A stretch of DNA of 57,143 bases from Nitrincola sp. (GCA_021208565.1 JAJOJN010000080.1:1-57143), one strand, 5' to 3'; counted from the stretch's first letter, positions 30,597 through 41,046 are shown. Program-made: numbers and translations. The notes: generated by a model from the letters alone, not told the origin.

Positions 30597-32126
30597 ATGT
30601 GCGGTATAGTGGGCATCTTTGCCAGAAGTTACGTTAATCAAACACTTTTTGATGCTTTGACGGTATTGCAGCACCGTGGCCAAGATGCCGCCGGTATTGT
30701 GACTTGTGAAGGTAATCGTTTCTTCATGCGCAAGGATAACGGCTTAGTCAATGAAGTGTTTCGTACCCGCCACATGAAGCGCCTTATGGGTAATTTAGGT
30801 ATTGGGCATGTACGCTATCCGACTGCGGGGAGCTCTTCTTCAGCGGAAGCTCAGCCTTTCTACGTAAACTCACCCTATGGTATTGCGCTTGCTCACAACG
30901 GCAATCTTACCAATGCCGAGCAGCTAGCTGATGAGATTTTTAGAGCCGATCTGCGTCATGTGAATACCACCTCTGACTCAGAAGTGCTACTCAATGTATT
31001 TGCGCATGAGTTGCAACAACTCGGAAAACTGAATCCCACGCCAGAAGATATTTTTGCAGCCGTCAGCAAAGTCCATCAACGTTGCCAAGGTGGTTACGCG
31101 GTCGTGGCCATTATTACAGGTTATGGTGTACTCGCTTTTAGAGATCCACACGGCATCCGACCTCTGGTTTATGGTAAGCGAGTCGTTAATGGCCAGGTTG
31201 AATACATGGTCGCATCTGAAAGTGTTGCATTGGATACGTCAGGCTTTGAGCGTGTTCGTGACATTACTCCTGGCGAAGCCATTTTTATCGACAGTGATGG
31301 TGGTTTACACCTGAAACAATGCACAGAACAGCAAACTCTAGCACCTTGTCTATTTGAGTATGTGTACTTGGCTAGACCTGACTCAATTATCGATGGTGTT
31401 TCTGTGCATGCGTCACGAATGTTGATGGGTGTGCGTCTTGCTGAAAAAATTCTAAGAGAGCGCCCAAATCATGATATTGATGTGGTGATCCCTATTCCTG
31501 ACACCAGTCGCACCTCTGCACTGGAACTAGCACATACGCTTGGTGTGACCTTCCGTGAAGGTTTTATTAAAAATCGTTATATCGGTCGTACCTTTATCAT
31601 GCCGGGTCAAACCCTGCGTAAGAAATCGGTGCGTCAGAAGCTCAATCCTATCGCCAGTGAGTTTAAAGATAAGGTGGTTCTACTTGTCGATGACTCAATC
31701 GTGAGGGGTACTACCTCTAAACAGATTGTAGAAATGGCACGCGATGCGGGTGCAAGAAAAGTCTACTTTGCATCTGCTGCTCCTGAAGTGCGTTTTCCTA
31801 ATGTCTATGGTATCGATATGCCGTCGGCCAATGAATTAATCGCGCATGGACGAACCGCTGAGGAAGTGGGCGAGTATATTGGCTGTGAATGGATGGTGTA
31901 TCAGGATTTGGATGCACTAAAATCCTGCGTGACAGAAATCAACCCAGAGATCACCGACTTTGATACCTGTGTCTTTGATGGTCAATATGTAACCGGAACA
32001 GTGGATCGTGATTACTTGGATAGACTGGAATCTAAGCGTAACGATGATGCCAAAAAACCGGTTGAAAATGTCGACACTGAGATCGATAGTGACACTTCAG
32101 CCGATCTGCACACACGAATAGAGTAA
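30597..32126 (+). CDS. purF: Amidophosphoribosyltransferase
   Basis: First committed step of purine synthesis: PRPP and glutamine to phosphoribosylamine. Cys2 (MCGIVGIFA) is the Ntn glutaminase nucleophile after methionine removal. The glutaminase domain continues through [11 protein letters not shown] and RYPTAG. The phosphoribosyltransferase domain has the PRPP loop [19 protein letters not shown]. The length of 509 aa is normal; the tail after about residue 490 is acidic and poorly conserved. Confidence 0.97.
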   Translation: MCGIVGIFARSYVNQTLFDALTVLQHRGQDAAGIVTCEGNRFFMRKDNGLVNEVFRTRHMKRLMGNLGIGHVRYPTAGSSSSAEAQPFYVNSPYGIALAHNGNLTNAEQLADEIFRADLRHVNTTSDSEVLLNVFAHELQQLGKLNPTPEDIFAAVSKVHQRCQGGYAVVAIITGYGVLAFRDPHGIRPLVYGKRVVNGQVEYMVASESVALDTSGFERVRDITPGEAIFIDSDGGLHLKQCTEQQTLAPCLFEYVYLARPDSIIDGVSVHASRMLMGVRLAEKILRERPNHDIDVVIPIPDTSRTSALELAHTLGVTFREGFIKNRYIGRTFIMPGQTLRKKSVRQKLNPIASEFKDKVVLLVDDSIVRGTTSKQIVEMARDAGARKVYFASAAPEVRFPNVYGIDMPSANELIAHGRTAEEVGEYIGCEWMVYQDLDALKSCVTEINPEITDFDTCVFDGQYVTGTVDRDYLDRLESKRNDDAKKPVENVDTEIDSDTSADLHTRIE

Positions 32127-32139
32127 TAAGGGGTATTTG

Positions 32140-33355
32140 ATGAGCCAAGGGTTTGAGCGCGACGCACGTATTCAATTCAGCGATCTTGATTGCGAACTGG
32201 ATACCTTGGCTGTTCGGGCAGGTCAGCATAGAACGGCGGAAGGTGAGCATGGTGATGCCATCTTTACTACGTCTAGTTTCGTATTTTCCAGTGCGCGTGA
32301 AGCGGCAGCTCGTTTTAGCGGTGAGGAAGAGGGCAATATCTACTCGCGTTTTACCAATCCTACCGTACGTGCTTTTGAAAAGCGTATCGCGGCGATGGAA
32401 GGTGGTGAGCGTGCGGTGGCCACCTCATCAGGCATGGCTGCCATTTTAAGTCTTGGCTTGGCGTTGATGAGAACCGGCGATCACGTGGTTTGTTCGCGTA
32501 GTGTGTTTGGTTCGACTGTGTCTCTGTTTGACCGTTATTTCAGTCGTGCAGGCATAACGACGACCTTTGTCGATCCGACTGATTTATCCGCTTGGAAAGA
32601 GGCGGTTCGACCCGAAACTAAGTTGTTTTTTTCTGGAAACACCGTCTAATCCTTTAGCTGAACTGACCGATATTGCCGCTGTAGCTGAAATTGCGCATGC
32701 TCATGGTGCGCTGCTTGCTGTGGATAACTGTTTCTTAACACCCGCATTGCAACGTCCGATCAGCTTAGGTGCCGATATCGTGATGCACTCTGCGACCAAA
32801 TATCTTGATGGTCAAGGGCGTTGCGTTGGTGGCGTACTGGTTGGGCGTGATAAAGAGATGGAAGAGGTATTTGGCTTTATCCGCACAGGTGGAAGCTGCA
32901 TGAGTCCCTTTAATGCATGGGTTTTCTTGAAGGGACTGGAAACCTTGCCAATCCGGATGCGTGCACAAAGTGAAAGTGCCTTAACACTTGCCAAATGGCT
33001 GCAGCAACAAGCGGGTATTAAAAAGGTCTATTACTCAGGTTTGGAAGATCATCCTCAACATGCCTTGGCCTGTCGTCAACAAGCTGCTTTTGGAGGCGTG
33101 CTGGCATTTGAGGTTGAAGGGGATAGAGACGCTGCTTGGCGCTTTATCGATGCCACAGAAGTTGTCTCGATTACCGGTAACTTAGGTGATGTCAAAACGA
33201 CCATTACCCATCCTGATACTACTACTCATGGACGTATGACGGCTGATGAAAAAGCCAAAGCGGGCATCAAGCCTAATCTGATTCGATTATCAGTGGGTCT
33301 GGAGTCTCTAAGCGATCTTAAAGCGGACTTACAGCGTGGCCTAGCTGCGTTGTAA
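32140..33355 (+). CDS. metZ: O-succinylhomoserine sulfhydrylase, frameshifted
   Basis: PLP enzyme making homocysteine directly from O-succinylhomoserine and sulfide. The ATG at 32140 opens MSQGFERDARIQFSDLD. Motifs are IYSRFTNPTV, TSSGMAAIL and the PLP lysine in MHSATKYLDGQG. The first frame ends LFFSGNTV at 32649. Removing one T from T7 at 32626-32632 gives LFFLETPSNPLAELTD and a 404-aa protein. Location after purF is the same as in Pseudomonas. I infer an indel. Confidence 0.94.
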
Positions 33356-33379
33356 ATCTCGCTATCTCTAAATTAGCAA

Positions 33380-34330
33380 ATGGCTAAACTCTATCTGGCA
33401 CCCATGGAAGGGGTGTTGGATTATACCCTCAGAGAGATACTGACCAGTTTGGTTGGCATAGATCAGTGTGTTACTGAATTTATTCGTGTTTCTGATCGTC
33501 TGTTACCTCGCAGTGTTTTCTATCGTCTAGCCCCTGAGTTGCACCATGGCGGTTGTACTCGTTCCGGTGTTCCGGTGTTTTTGCAACTGCTAGGCAGTGA
33601 TCCCAATCTTTTAGCCGAGAATGCAGCAAGAGCGGCAGCATTGGGAGCTCCCGGGGTAGATCTCAATTTTGGCTGCCCCGCTAAAACAGTGAATAAAAGT
33701 CGTGGTGGGGCAGTGTTGTTAAAAGAACCCGATCTTCTTCACGACATCGTTTATGCCGTTCGGCAAGCTGTTCCTGCTAATATTCCGGTTACAGCTAAAA
33801 TGCGCTTGGGCTATATGGATAAATCGCTGGCGATTGAAAATGCTAAAGCGATTGAATCCGCTGGCGCTTGTACACTAACTGTTCATGCAAGAACCAAGCT
33901 TGAAGGTTATAAGCCTCCTGCTCATTGGGAGTGGATCGCTAAGATCAAAGAGGTCGTTAGCCTCCAAGTCATCGCTAATGGTGAAGTCTGGAATCGAGAA
34001 GATTATGAGCGTTGTCAGCAGCGTTCGGGTTGTCAAGATGTTATGCTGGGACGGGGAATGCTCAGTAATCCATTTTTAGCCGAAAGCTTGGTCACGGGTC
34101 ATGAGGCAAGTCTGGATGAGCGTTGGCAACGCTTGTTACCTATGTTGGAAGCTTACTCTACACAGGTCATCGAAGATCTGTCAGAACGTCATGTTCATGG
34201 TCGTATCAAACAGTGGTTGAATATGTTAAGGCAACATTTTCCACAAGCAGATCATCTGTTTACAGCTGTGAGATCAGAACGCGATCCAGCAGTGATCCTA
34301 AAGAAAATCAAATCACTGCAAGATGCATAA
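33380..34330 (+). CDS. dusC: tRNA-dihydrouridine(16) synthase DusC
   Basis: FMN enzyme reducing U16 of tRNA. The 316-aa TIM barrel begins LYLAPMEGVLDYTLREIL. The active-site cysteine lies in LNFGCPAKTVNKSRGGA, with tRNA/FMN contacts in TAKMRLGY, TVHARTK and VIANGEVWN. The C-terminal helical domain (RIKQWLNMLRQHFPQA) fits the DusC subgroup rather than DusA or DusB. Its stop abuts that of the convergent small gene. Confidence 0.92.
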   Translation: MAKLYLAPMEGVLDYTLREILTSLVGIDQCVTEFIRVSDRLLPRSVFYRLAPELHHGGCTRSGVPVFLQLLGSDPNLLAENAARAAALGAPGVDLNFGCPAKTVNKSRGGAVLLKEPDLLHDIVYAVRQAVPANIPVTAKMRLGYMDKSLAIENAKAIESAGACTLTVHARTKLEGYKPPAHWEWIAKIKEVVSLQVIANGEVWNREDYERCQQRSGCQDVMLGRGMLSNPFLAESLVTGHEASLDERWQRLLPMLEAYSTQVIEDLSERHVHGRIKQWLNMLRQHFPQADHLFTAVRSERDPAVILKKIKSLQDA

Positions 34331-34577
34331 TTACTGAAGTGGTCCTTGTTGGCGTTGTTGCTGCAGCTGTTGTTGTTCACGCCAAGCCTCATAAAGCTCT
34401 TCATCCGTGGGTTGGGTGATAGCCGAGTACCAGACAGGTGCCCGTTCCAAGTAAAAAACCAGCCACAGCGAGAGCGATGCCAAGTTTTTTATAATTAGGT
34501 TTGATGGATAAGCCAAACAGCACGATGCCAATGCCCAGAAAGTGCAATACATAGGTGCTGAAAGATGACATCGTCAT
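34331..34577 (-). CDS. Small inner-membrane protein of unknown function, frameshifted
   Basis: From ATG 34577 the frame gives MTMSSFSTYVLHFLGIGIVL, then FGLSIKPNYKKLGIALAVAGFLLGT: two hydrophobic helices joined by a short basic loop. Removing one base from the CCC at 34441-34443 joins this to APVWYSAITQPTDEELYEAWREQ and a Gln-rich tail (QLQQQRQQGPLQ), for 81 aa in total. The shorter ORF from 34552 with an odd N-terminus is a by-product of the shift. I do not recognise a named family. Confidence 0.65.
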
Positions 34578-34639
34578 AAGTTTAGGGTCCTTTTTTCAGA
34601 TCGTTCAGCTGTATTGATGACTTGGCTGGTATAAGTCAT

Positions 34640-35062
34640 TTAGCTGCGTTCTCGTGACTTCATAAAATCTTCGACATCGTTGGTAATTTGCACATCTGTC
34701 GTAGGCGCCGGAATTTTAAAATCATAAACCTGCTGCCATTCTGTCGAATCGGGTGTGCGCTCCCATACGGTACCGGCGTTGTATTGAACTAAGTCGGTTA
34801 ATGCCGGATCAAGGTTACATACTTTGTCCAGAGGAATGGGTAAAAGGTTCAATTGCTCATTGGCTAAAAACTCTTCAGTTTCGTAACCGCTAAACATTCG
34901 CCATCCTGTATCGTTAAGATGTTCTGGAACCGTTTTGTACATAAAGCGTATGGGCAGCTTTTCATCGAATACCAAGCGAGAAACCAGCGCTAAAAAGCCA
35001 TTTTTGGTTTGCGCTTTTTCATAGCCTGGTTCTGGGGCTGTGTCTGGATTGAGTGGCTTCAT
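34640..35062 (-). CDS. DUF2185 (Imm33-like) domain protein
   Basis: A 140-aa cytoplasmic protein. The central part, LVSRLVFDEKLPIRFMYKTVPEHLNDTGWRMFSGYETEEFL, followed by LDKVCNLDPALTDLVQYNAGTVWERT, matches the DUF2185 pattern with its DxGWRxFSG core. Some relatives are immunity proteins of toxin systems, but no toxin gene lies nearby. It is downstream of acnB on the same strand, behind a terminator. Function unknown. Confidence 0.72.
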   Translation of the reverse strand: MKPLNPDTAPEPGYEKAQTKNGFLALVSRLVFDEKLPIRFMYKTVPEHLNDTGWRMFSGYETEEFLANEQLNLLPIPLDKVCNLDPALTDLVQYNAGTVWERTPDSTEWQQVYDFKIPAPTTDVQITNDVEDFMKSRERS

Positions 35063-35134
35063 AAGATCCTCAACAATATTAATGACCTATTGTAGCAGTC
35101 GATAAGATTTTGAAACAGTCTGTATCGCAAATAC

Positions 35135-35164
35135 AAAAAAGCCCCAGCAGAGCTGAGGCCTTTT
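35135..35164 (-). terminator. Terminator downstream of acnB
   Basis: Read on the minus strand, GGCCTCAGC-TCT-GCTGGGGC forms a stem with one mismatch, followed by TTTTTTG. It ends acnB transcription and may leave the DUF2185 gene dependent on read-through or its own promoter. Confidence 0.8.
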
Positions 35165-35180
35165 GGTCTAGTATGACTGA

Positions 35181-37778
35181 TTACGCACTAGCAGTTGGGA
35201 TAACTGACGACGCTTTATCAACATATTTTTGCATTTGATCGAAGTTCAGGTAGCGATAGATTTCGCCGGCCATGCTATCGATCTTGTTGGCATAAGCCAT
35301 GTACTCTTCAACGGTTGGCAACTTGCCTTCTAATGCTGCAACCGCTGCAAGTTCAGCAGAGGCTAGGTAAACATTAGCACCGTTACCTAAACGGTTAGGG
35401 AAGTTACGCGTTGAGGTAGAGACAACCGTTGCTTTATCAGCAACACGCGCCTGGTTACCCATGCAGAGTGAACAGCCTGGCATTTCCATACGAGCGCCTG
35501 CTTTACCAAAGATGCCGTAGAAGCCTTCTTCAGTAAGTTGAGCTTGGTCCATCTTAGTCGGTGGAGAGATCCACATACGAGTTGGGATGGTTTTGCCCGC
35601 TGCTTCTAGTAGTTTACCGGCTGCACGGAAGTGACCGATGTTGGTCATACAAGATCCGATGAACACTTCATCAATCTTGTCGCCAGTAACTTCAGACAGT
35701 AAGCGAGCATCGTCTGGATCGTTTGGAGCACATAGAATCGGCTCTTTGATTTCAGACATGTCGATTTCGATAACTGTGTGGTATTCAGCATCTTTATCAG
35801 CACGCATTAGGCTTGGGTTAGCTAGCCATTCTTCCATGCCCTTGATTCGACGCTCGATGGTACGAACATCGCCGTAACCTTCAGACAGCATCCACTTCAA
35901 CATGACGATGTTAGAACGCAAGTACTCAGCCACTGACTCTTCAGAAAGGTTGATGGTACAACCCGCAGCTGAACGCTCAGCAGAGGCATCAGACAGCTCA
36001 AAAGCTTGTTCTACAGTCAGATCTTCAAGACCTTCGATCTCAAGAATGCGACCAGAGAAAACGTTTTTCTTACCGGCTTTAGCAACCGTCAAGTGACCTG
36101 ATTTGATGGCGTAGTAAGGAATGGCATGAACGAGGTCACGTAGCGTGATACCCGCGTTACGCTTACCTTTGAAACGAACCAATACCGATTCAGGCATATC
36201 CAGTGGCATCACACCAGTTGCAGCCGCGAAGGCAACGAGACCAGAACCCGCTGGGAAAGAGATACCTAGAGGGAAGCGGGTGTGAGAGTCACCACCGGTA
36301 CCCACAGTGTCTGGAAGCAGCATACGGTTCAACCAAGAGTGGATGATACCGTCACCAGGACGCAGAGCAACACCGCCACGGTTCATGATGAAATCAGGTA
36401 GCGTGTGGTGAGTGTTAACGTCAACAGGTTTTGGATAAGCAGCAGTGTGACAGAAAGACTGCATCACGAGATCAGCAGAGAAGCCCAAGCAAGCGAGATC
36501 TTTCAGCTCGTCACGCGTCATAGGTCCAGTGGTGTCCTGAGAACCGACGGTGGTCATCTTAGGTTCGCAAGAGGTGCCAGGACGAACGCCTGCAACGCCA
36601 CATGCTTTACCAACCATCTTCTGTGCAAGAGTGTAACCTTTGCCAGTGTCGTTAGGTTGTTCTGGACTACGGAATAGATCCGTTGGACCCATACCTAAGG
36701 CTTCACGCGCTTTCTGAGTCAGACCGCGACCGATGATCAAAGGAATACGACCACCGGCACGAACTTCATCTAACAGCATTTGCGTTTTCAGTTCAAAGCG
36801 GCAAAGTTCTTCGCCCGTTTCGTGATTCTTAGCAACACCTTCGTATGGGTAGATATCAACCACATCACCCATGTTCATTTTTTCTACATCCATTTCGATC
36901 GGCAGAGCGCCAGCATCTTCCATGGTGTTGTAGAAAATAGGTGCAATCTTACCGCCGAAGCAGAAACCACCTGCGCGCTTGTTAGGAATATTCGGGATAT
37001 CATCACCGAAGAACCACAACACAGAGTTAGTTGCTGATTTACGTGAAGAACCTGTACCCACAACGTCGCCTACGTAAGCAACAGGGAAACCCTTAGCTTT
37101 AACAGCTTCAATTTGCTTTAAGGGACCCGTAACACCTGGCTCAACTGGCTCAATACCTTCACGTTCCATCTTCAGCATCGCATTAGCGTGCAGTGGGATA
37201 TCTGGACGTGACCAAGCATCAGGAGCTGGAGACAGGTCATCAGTGTTGGTTTCGCCAGGAACTTTAAAAACAGTTACAGTGATTTTTTCTGGAACTTCAG
37301 GCTTAGATGTAAACCACTCGCCTGCTGCCCAAGATTCCATCACTTGCTTAGCAAAATTGTTACCTTTTTCAGCTTTCTCTTGAACATCGTGGAAAGCATC
37401 GAACATTAATAAAGTGTGTGACAAGGCTTTAACAGCGATAGGCGCTAGTTTGTCATTGTCGAGTGCACTGATTAGGGGTTGAATGTTGTAACCACCTAGC
37501 ATAGTTCCCAGTAATTCAACTGCTTTTTCTGGGCTAACCAGTGGGGAAGACGCTTCGCCTTTAGCGACGGCATCTAGGAAGCCTGCTTTTACATAAGCAG
37601 CTTGGTCCACACCGGCAGGTACACGGTTGCTCAACAGATCCAGAAGGAACTCTTCCTCACCAGCAGGTGGGTTTTTTAGCAGGTCTACCAGCGCGGCGGT
37701 CTGCTCAGGATCCAGCGGCTTAGGTGGGATGCCTTCTAAGGCACGTTCTTCTACATGTTTACGGTAAGCTTCAAGCAC
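35181..37778 (-). CDS. acnB: Aconitate hydratase B
   Basis: 4Fe-4S enzyme interconverting citrate and isocitrate; in relatives it also hydrates 2-methyl-cis-aconitate in propionate catabolism. Start GTG 37778 ([16 protein letters not shown]) is preferred over GTG 37802, because GAGGG lies 7 bases before it and the product is then exactly 865 aa, as in E. coli. Features in order are the HEAT-like N-terminal domain, the swivel domain ([16 protein letters not shown]), and catalytic domains with [35 protein letters not shown], the cluster cysteine in [19 protein letters not shown], and [12 protein letters not shown]. Its promoter carries a GntR-type palindrome. Confidence 0.97.
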   Translation of the reverse strand: MLEAYRKHVEERALEGIPPKPLDPEQTAALVDLLKNPPAGEEEFLLDLLSNRVPAGVDQAAYVKAGFLDAVAKGEASSPLVSPEKAVELLGTMLGGYNIQPLISALDNDKLAPIAVKALSHTLLMFDAFHDVQEKAEKGNNFAKQVMESWAAGEWFTSKPEVPEKITVTVFKVPGETNTDDLSPAPDAWSRPDIPLHANAMLKMEREGIEPVEPGVTGPLKQIEAVKAKGFPVAYVGDVVGTGSSRKSATNSVLWFFGDDIPNIPNKRAGGFCFGGKIAPIFYNTMEDAGALPIEMDVEKMNMGDVVDIYPYEGVAKNHETGEELCRFELKTQMLLDEVRAGGRIPLIIGRGLTQKAREALGMGPTDLFRSPEQPNDTGKGYTLAQKMVGKACGVAGVRPGTSCEPKMTTVGSQDTTGPMTRDELKDLACLGFSADLVMQSFCHTAAYPKPVDVNTHHTLPDFIMNRGGVALRPGDGIIHSWLNRMLLPDTVGTGGDSHTRFPLGISFPAGSGLVAFAAATGVMPLDMPESVLVRFKGKRNAGITLRDLVHAIPYYAIKSGHLTVAKAGKKNVFSGRILEIEGLEDLTVEQAFELSDASAERSAAGCTINLSEESVAEYLRSNIVMLKWMLSEGYGDVRTIERRIKGMEEWLANPSLMRADKDAEYHTVIEIDMSEIKEPILCAPNDPDDARLLSEVTGDKIDEVFIGSCMTNIGHFRAAGKLLEAAGKTIPTRMWISPPTKMDQAQLTEEGFYGIFGKAGARMEMPGCSLCMGNQARVADKATVVSTSTRNFPNRLGNGANVYLASAELAAVAALEGKLPTVEEYMAYANKIDSMAGEIYRYLNFDQMQKYVDKASSVIPTASA

Positions 37779-37871
37779 GATATAGCCCTCATCTGTTGTC
37801 ACTGCCGAACATCGGTTAGTTGCAGCCGATGTCGTCTCGAATTTGTTATCGAATGGTGATTGGCGAGAGGA

Positions 37872-37900
37872 ATTTTACCGGATAGGGTGCACAAAGTTAA
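37872..37900 (-). promoter_or_regulatory. Predicted acnB promoter
   Basis: On the minus strand TTAACT (37900-37895) and TAAAAT (37877-37872) are 17 bases apart. The inferred leader is about 85 bases. The palindrome at 37903-37914 lies 2-3 bases upstream of the -35 box. Confidence 0.45.
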
Positions 37901-37902
37901 GT

Positions 37903-37914
37903 TTTGTCGACAAT
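37903..37914. promoter_or_regulatory. Palindromic operator at acnB, matching the prp operator
   Basis: TTTGTCGACAAT contains the 10-bp palindrome TTGTCGACAA (37904-37913) and matches 11 of 12 bases of ATTGTCGACAAT at the gntR-prp promoter (49740-49751). The most economical explanation is control of acnB by the methylcitrate-operon GntR regulator. Confidence 0.65.
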
Positions 37915-38003
37915 CTGTCACTTATACTTTGTGTCAAGGTTGGCTTTTTCCGTTGTATTTATTTCAACTAATTGACGCTAATCAAGTAAACGTTGATCTC
38001 TGA

Positions 38004-38032
38004 TTGCAAGGCATTTTAGGTCTGCGTATAAA
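38004..38032 (+). promoter_or_regulatory. Predicted promoter of the Roadblock/PAS cluster
   Basis: TTGCAA at 38004-38009 and TATAAA at 38027-38032 are 17 bases apart. The divergent gap (37779-38070) thus holds promoters for both acnB and this cluster; the acnB palindrome is about 90 bases upstream of it. Confidence 0.55.
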
Positions 38033-38070
38033 TGCGCTAACGCGTTGTAGTAATTATGAGGCATCAAAAA

Positions 38071-38538
38071 ATGAATGCGCTGACCATCTATTCTGCTACT
38101 CCTGATAAGTTTGCGGATAAGCTGCAAATCTGTTTCGAGTTGCAAAAAAGCCGTTCCTTGATTTGTGAAAACGCTGACATCGATTTGGGGTTGAATTACA
38201 CCTCACGATACGTAAGTGCCGTCCCAAAACATCTAAGGACCCATATTCGTCGTATCTACTTCGCGATTCGTCGCGGGGAAAAAGAGCGTTTGATTGGCGC
38301 TATTATTGATCTCTTTCTTGTCTTAAAAGGAAAGGGGAAGGCATTAGTGAATCGAATTATTGATCAAGCTGAACCTATTCTGGATAAAAAATCCTTGTCT
38401 GATTTGCGCAAGTTTGCAGACACGTCTGATTTTCGCTTTATCACCAACCTGCCACTGCAACATTCAGTGTTAGTGAATGGAAGTTTATCCATTTCACCTC
38501 AGTGTTTTAATCCCGCACTGTTTGAAGAGTCAGCATAA
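38071..38538 (+). CDS. Hypothetical protein, first gene of the Roadblock/PAS cluster
   Basis: A 155-aa soluble protein I do not recognise. I chose ATG 38071 (MNALTIYSATPDKFADKLQ) over 38056 because GAGG lies 9 bases before it. The sequence looks mainly helical, with a basic middle (RTHIRRIYFAIRRGEKERL) and a leucine-rich stretch (GAIIDLFLVLKGKGKALVNRI). There is no signal peptide or membrane segment. The next gene starts 10 bases downstream, so it is almost certainly co-transcribed with the cluster. Confidence 0.75.
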   Translation: MNALTIYSATPDKFADKLQICFELQKSRSLICENADIDLGLNYTSRYVSAVPKHLRTHIRRIYFAIRRGEKERLIGAIIDLFLVLKGKGKALVNRIIDQAEPILDKKSLSDLRKFADTSDFRFITNLPLQHSVLVNGSLSISPQCFNPALFEESA

Positions 38539-38548
38539 GGACTAGCCC

Positions 38549-39892
38549 GTGGCAATTCATCACAAAGACAGCATTGGTTTGATTGGTTTTAGTGCATCAG
38601 AACAAACCATGTTAGAACTCTTCTTTAATGGTAGACAACAAAAGTTATTTACACTGTCTAGCCCTGAAAAAGCGGATGCTTTGTTAGTTGACCTGTCTTC
38701 AACGATGGGTATGACGAAGTTTATGCAGTTTCAACGTTTGCACCCTGCTAAGTTTCCTCATTTGCATGGTGTTGCCCTGACCGATAATGAAGATGTGCCT
38801 GAAGGGTTTATTTCTCTGAAGCGGCCGTTGACGTTGACTGCCTTGTCAGATGCCCTGGAAGCTTTAAAAAAAACTGATGCACAAAACTCCACTTGAGTCG
38901 CTAGCGAAATCTGATAGACAAACAGTCTTTGCAGAGTGGCAGGCTAGAAAACAAGCTGGTGTAGAGGCTATGCAAAAATGGAATCAGGGAAAAAAGACTG
39001 CAAAGTGATGGTCAAAAACTGTTTCCTTTGGATCGACATGGTGTGCAAGAAGTGATTTCTAAAGCACATTTAGTGATGGCGCATCGTCGACATGAGGTTG
39101 CTCCGGGTGATCCAGCTCTTGCCGTGGTGAGTCTAGATCCAGATGAAGCGGCTTCCATAACCTCTGCTCGAAATCATGATGAGTCTCAGGTCGAAGTGAG
39201 TCCGCTTGAGGTAAACAAGAAGGCTAGCGTAAAAACAGCCCCAAGCGTGTCAAGAGAAAACAAACGAACCGCGGACTCGACTGAAAAACCCGCGGTGGAT
39301 CGCTTGCATGATTATTGTGGTCATTTACCCGATCAGGATTTGAACGATCCTTCAGGGTTGAGACGCGTTAAGTTTAATCTCGAACGCTCTTTGTTACCCT
39401 GGGTCGAGCAAGCGGTGAAACTTGGACGTCAATCACAGCAGGCTCAGCAGGTAGTCGGCTTACCTGGCGTGTTAATTTACTTACCATCTGACGATAGCTT
39501 TTTTTGCGATCTAGATGAAGATCTATTGCTTCATATGGCGCGTGCTAAATTTGGTTTAGATGAGCTGTCACTCTCGGTATTAGAGCCCTCGAGTGCGGTT
39601 AAAGCTGAAAAGTCGCGTCACATTATCGCGGATCAATTGGTGTGGAAGATCGCGCTCTTAACCTCTCGCGGGCGTATTTCGGAAGTGATTGATTTAAAAA
39701 AAACCGCTTCAGCTGATTCGTAAACCTGACTTTAATCATTTTGAAATCATTCCTCATGCTCGAACACTCGCTGAGCTTTGGTACAGCAAAAGGCTTAGCC
39801 CTTTACAAATACTGGAAGAGTCGAGTGTGCCGCAGAGGTATGTATTCACCTTTTTAGTGGCAGCAGATGCTGTTGGATATTTTAACCCCTAG
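38549..39892 (+). CDS. Pseudo-receiver-like / winged-helix-like protein, frameshifted three times
   Basis: Three consecutive ORFs and a non-ORF stretch form one 446-aa protein when single A residues are removed from A8 at 38876-38883, A6 at 38990-38995 and A8 at 39696-39703. Start is GTG 38549 with AAGGA upstream. Residues 1-110 look like a receiver-type alpha/beta fold (SIGLIGFSASEQTMLELFF, ADALLVDLSS, LKRPLTLTALSDAL) without a clear phosphorylation site. A variable linker follows. The C-terminal half (FNLERSLLPWVEQAV, GVLIYLPSDD, then HARTLAELWYSKRLSPLQIL and RYVFTFLVAADAVGYF) resembles DUF4388-type winged-helix signalling modules. The assignments are tentative. Confidence 0.65.
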
Positions 39893-39936
39893 CAGTGATG
39901 GTCTGCGCCTCATCTGGAAGGAAATCGGAGTTCAAT

Positions 39937-40569
39937 GTGAATCAAGACCAGAAAGAGATAACAGAGTTTTTTCAGGTAACCCCCAGTGGTTCCTACTATG
40001 CGACATTAAGCCCTGAAATTGATCAACGTCGAGCCTTGTTGTTGCAGCTCTTAAGTGCTGACACCCACGTTCCATATTTTCCTGCTGTGCTTAGAAAGCT
40101 GACTGGACAAGAGGATAAGGTGGCTCAGGAGTTATTGGCGTGGTTGACCGATAAAGGTTTTCTGCAGTTGACGGCTACTCCAGAGCCTGTGCCTACCGGT
40201 TCAATCGAGCAGCTGTTGCCCGAGTATTTGCCTCAGCTGGCTGAAGGGCGAGTGCTACTGGCGGACCAACAAGGTTTCTGTTTAGGACAATCGGGTTATA
40301 ACGATGAGGAAGCAGAAGCTTTAGCCGCTTTATCAGCGGATATTGTACTCATGCATGAAAGACACCATCGGTTGTTAAAAGATCATTTGGGCTTTAACAG
40401 CGTGTCTTGGGGGCTTCTTGATGCGGCTGGACACAGTGAACTTGGATTCTGGACACTCCACGTCGGGCATCAAAAGTTTCTGTTGGTTCTTGAGGGTATG
40501 CCAACTTTAAATCGGCAATCCTTTGTTAATCTATTGTCGGTGTTAATGCGCCGTTATCTAGATTACTAG
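39937..40569 (+). CDS. Winged-helix plus Roadblock/LC7-like protein
   Basis: A 210-aa soluble protein. I prefer GTG 39937 (VNQDQKEITEFFQVTPSGS) with GGAG 6 bases upstream over an earlier in-frame start. Residues 1-75 resemble a winged helix (RALLLQLLSADTHVPYFPAVLRKLT, then LLAWLTDKGFLQL). Residues 85-210 look like a Roadblock/LC7 fold (RVLLADQQGFCLGQSGYNDEEAEALAALSADI, then HQKFLLVLEGMPTLNRQSFVNLL). Such domains regulate small Ras-like GTPases or act as dimer scaffolds. No GTPase gene is present nearby. The fold call is by pattern and needs a profile search. Confidence 0.6.
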   Translation: MNQDQKEITEFFQVTPSGSYYATLSPEIDQRRALLLQLLSADTHVPYFPAVLRKLTGQEDKVAQELLAWLTDKGFLQLTATPEPVPTGSIEQLLPEYLPQLAEGRVLLADQQGFCLGQSGYNDEEAEALAALSADIVLMHERHHRLLKDHLGFNSVSWGLLDAAGHSELGFWTLHVGHQKFLLVLEGMPTLNRQSFVNLLSVLMRRYLDY

Positions 40570-40625
40570 TAGTTAAAAAATAAATTAATCGCGATACATG
40601 TACTAATAGCGTAAAGGAGATAACG

Positions 40626-40988
40626 ATGCGCTCAGAAATGCTTACTTCTATCCTAAATGATTTGAACAGTACTTCAGCTGAGATTGAAGCATCTGCAGTG
40701 ATTTCTACGGATGGTTTAATGATTGACTCACTTCTGCCTGCCTCGATGGATGAGGACAGTGTCGGTGCTATGAGTGCCGCCATGTTGTCTTTAGGGGAGC
40801 GTACAGCTCAAGAGTTAGCGCGCGGCGAGTTAGAACAGGTGCTTGTTAAGGGTAAGTCTGGCTATATTTTGATGACCCATGCTAACAAAGACTCCGTCTT
40901 AACCGTGGTGGCAAAAACCAATGCTCGCTTAGGTCTAATCTTTTTAGATGTTAAACGTGCAGCTGAGGCAATTGGCAAAATTCTGTAA
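40626..40988 (+). CDS. Roadblock/LC7 domain protein (MglB-like)
   Basis: A 120-aa single-domain protein with AAAGGAG ahead of the ATG. The pattern MLTSILNDLNSTSAEIEASAVISTDGLMIDSLLP, then VGAMSAAMLSLGERTAQELARGELEQVLVKGKSGYILM and ARLGLIFLDVKRAAEAI, is a clear Roadblock/LC7 domain as in MglB. MglB dimers act as GTPase-activating proteins for MglA in polarity control. MglA is not in this window, so the partner is unknown; the neighbouring protein at 39937 may be a heterodimer partner. A hairpin lies just downstream. Confidence 0.88.
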   Translation: MRSEMLTSILNDLNSTSAEIEASAVISTDGLMIDSLLPASMDEDSVGAMSAAMLSLGERTAQELARGELEQVLVKGKSGYILMTHANKDSVLTVVAKTNARLGLIFLDVKRAAEAIGKIL

Positions 40989-40998
40989 AGAATAGATC

Positions 40999-41022
40999 TT
41001 CGCCTCTGTTTTCAGGGGCGAA
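40999..41022 (+). promoter_or_regulatory. Intercistronic hairpin after the Roadblock gene
   Basis: TTCGCCTCTG pairs with CAGGGGCGAA around a TTTT loop (10 bp with one G-U pair), between the Roadblock and PAS genes. No T-run follows, so partial termination or mRNA processing is more likely than full stop. Confidence 0.6.
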
Positions 41023-41046
41023 TCGCTTGTTGCCAGGAGATGTAGT

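Noticed and set aside
35638..37037. Several plus-strand ORFs opposite acnB
   Set aside because: They are shadows of a highly conserved gene and show no start signals or family patterns.
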